From assembly GCA_004366215.1 (NCBI GenBank), contig SIRY01000074.1, positions 1-7,715 on the forward strand: a stretch of 7,715 nucleotides of DNA, read 5' to 3'. The translations under genes and the position numbers were made by a program. Shown here in pieces: positions 6,577 to 7,715 of the stretch. Under the pieces are notes generated by a model that was not told the origin of the DNA, did no database searches, and saw only the letters and a program-made list of their open reading frames with translations. Source of the stretch: Actinomycetota bacterium. Its GTDB lineage: Bacteria > Actinomycetota > Acidimicrobiia > Acidimicrobiales > Acidimicrobiaceae. The first letter of the stretch is position 1; each line of letters opens with the position of its first letter.

Positions 6577-7715
6577 CCACGGCAGTGATCGGGGCCGGCG
6601 TCAGTGGTCTCGCCGCCGCCCTCGAGGCGGCACAGCGAAACGACCACGTCATTGTCTTCGAGGCCGACACCGTCGTCGGTGGCAAGCTGCGATCAGGCTC
6701 GCTCGGTTCGTCACTGGTTGAGCTCGGCCCCGACTCATTCCTCACGAGGACCGCGTCTGCGATGGAGCTCATCGAGCACCTGCCACTGGACCTCGTCGCA
6801 CCAGTAGCGTCCCAAGCCCTCTTGTGGCGCCGGGGACAACGCCTCACAATCCCGAGCGGCCTCGTGCTTGGCGCGCCGACGAACGTGGCGAGTGCACTGC
6901 GCTCTCCTCTCGTGGGGCCTCTGAGCCGACTACGCGCTGCCTGGGGCGTTCTCGTGCGGTCGCGACGTGGGAGCGACACCGACGACCTCGGAGCGCTCGC
7001 GAGCTGGCGCTGGGGCCGCTCGTGGGCGGCCGCCCACATCGAACCGCTCGTCGGTGGTATCAACGCAAACACAATCGTCGGCCTGAGCGCGAGAACGAGC
7101 GCGCCAGGCATCGTGACGCTACCGCCGAGCGGACCTGTACCTCCACGCCAACCGCCGGTGCGCCATGCCCCGTTCCTCGCTCCTTCTACCGGAGTGCAAG
7201 CCCTCGCGGAAGCAATGCGTGAGCAGCTCGCTCAGTACGGCATCGAGGTCATGCTCAGGTGTGCGGTGCAAGCGATCGAGCGCTCGACCGGAGCATTTCG
7301 AATCGTGCACGACACCGGCACAGTCACCGTCGATGCCGTCGTCTGCGCGACACCTGCGGGTGTCACCGCAGGCCTCGTCTCCCAGCTCGCCCCCGAAGCT
7401 GCCCTCCTGCTCCGGGCGATTCGCTACGCATCGGTGAGCTTGGCGCTGCTTAAGGTCGAGGACCCGCTTCCACAGTCCTTCGCTGGCGTCGCCGGCGTGC
7501 TCGTAGATCGAGCGGCTGGACTTCTCACGACCGCCGTTTCGCTGGCGTCACAGAAGTGGCCTCACTGGTCAGCGGACGGGCGACCCATCCTGAGGGTTTC
7601 TGCGGGGAACCTCTACGACCTTCGCCCACTCGACCGTGACGACCCGACGCTCCTCGAAGACCTCGTCGCCGAGGCGTCGGCCGTGCTCGGCGTGCCGCTC
7701 AGGCCCACCGCGGGG
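6573..7715 (+). CDS. hemY: FAD-dependent porphyrinogen oxidase of the HemY/CgoX family (first 381 residues, cut by window edge)
   Basis: Flavoenzyme that oxidises a porphyrinogen to a porphyrin with oxygen. Members from Gram-positive bacteria are usually coproporphyrinogen III oxidases (CgoX) of the coproporphyrin-dependent haem pathway, while others oxidise protoporphyrinogen IX; the sequence here does not settle which. I translated the frame by hand and it is open to the right edge. The N-terminus has the dinucleotide-binding motif GAGVSG (7-12), acidic Glu30 closing the fold, VGGK (35-38) and GPDSFL (52-57). EPLVGGINAN (157-166) and FLAPSTGVQAL (201-211) are family landmarks, followed by CATPAG near 258. 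The usual C-terminal FAD motif is missing only because the window ends; family length is about 450-480. The segment at about 176-200 is proline-rich and looks short. The start GTG overlaps the hemE stop as GTGA, with a weak GGGGA (6562-6566) 6 bases upstream, suggesting translational coupling to hemE. Confidence 0.92.
   Translation, partial: MTTAVIGAGVSGLAAALEAAQRNDHVIVFEADTVVGGKLRSGSLGSSLVELGPDSFLTRTASAMELIEHLPLDLVAPVASQALLWRRGQRLTIPSGLVLGAPTNVASALRSPLVGPLSRLRAAWGVLVRSRRGSDTDDLGALASWRWGRSWAAAHIEPLVGGINANTIVGLSARTSAPGIVTLPPSGPVPPRQPPVRHAPFLAPSTGVQALAEAMREQLAQYGIEVMLRCAVQAIERSTGAFRIVHDTGTVTVDAVVCATPAGVTAGLVSQLAPEAALLLRAIRYASVSLALLKVEDPLPQSFAGVAGVLVDRAAGLLTTAVSLASQKWPHWSADGRPILRVSAGNLYDLRPLDRDDPTLLEDLVAEASAVLGVPLRPTAG

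Noticed and set aside
6548..7111. 187-codon open frame on the minus strand opposite the HemY/CgoX gene
   Set aside because: It is antisense to a clear flavoprotein frame, low in complexity and without recognisable motifs.

Overview
The window is a gene-dense, high-GC stretch that reads as a chromosomal piece of an actinobacterium (Actinomycetota). The main reasons are the gene order ctaE-qcrC-qcrA-qcrB, a five-helix CtaE, a diheme QcrC, a three-helix Rieske protein with an internal twin-arginine motif, an unsplit QcrB with a PDWY motif, an actinobacterial-type HelD helicase, and frequent GTG starts with GTGA/ATGA overlaps. I cannot place it below phylum. A deep lineage such as Acidimicrobiia is possible, but that is only a guess.

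Layout. Seven protein-coding genes fill almost the whole window, in two divergent groups. On the minus strand, from about 5471 down to 1, run helD (3342-5471), ctaE (2723-3322), qcrC (1886-2704), qcrA (984-1889) and qcrB (1-987, cut by the window edge). The largest gap in this run is 19 bases, so it can be read as one operon. On the plus strand, from 5509 to the right edge, lie hemE (5509-6576) and an FAD-dependent porphyrinogen oxidase of the HemY/CgoX family (6573-7715, cut by the window edge), which overlap by 4 bases. Only 37 bases separate the two start codons, and most of that space is a Shine-Dalgarno site for helD plus a 7+7 base inverted repeat that runs into the hemE ATG. I saw no tRNA, rRNA, CRISPR array, insertion sequence or strong terminator. 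There is no gene-free stretch longer than 40 bases.

How the genes fit together. QcrA, QcrB and QcrC form the cytochrome bcc complex, which takes electrons from menaquinol. CtaE is subunit III of the aa3 oxidase that, in actinobacteria, joins bcc in a supercomplex. HemE and the HemY/CgoX protein make haem, the cofactor these complexes consume, so the two divergent groups link haem supply and haem use. The HelD-like protein is the odd member. It belongs to a family of RNA polymerase-associated ATPases, and it sits as first gene of what looks like the respiratory operon.

I do not see an undescribed multi-gene system here. The points most worth a second look are the compact divergent control region with its palindrome, the helD-respiration linkage, the probable absence of a ribosome binding site for hemE, and an unusual proline-rich segment in the HemY/CgoX protein.
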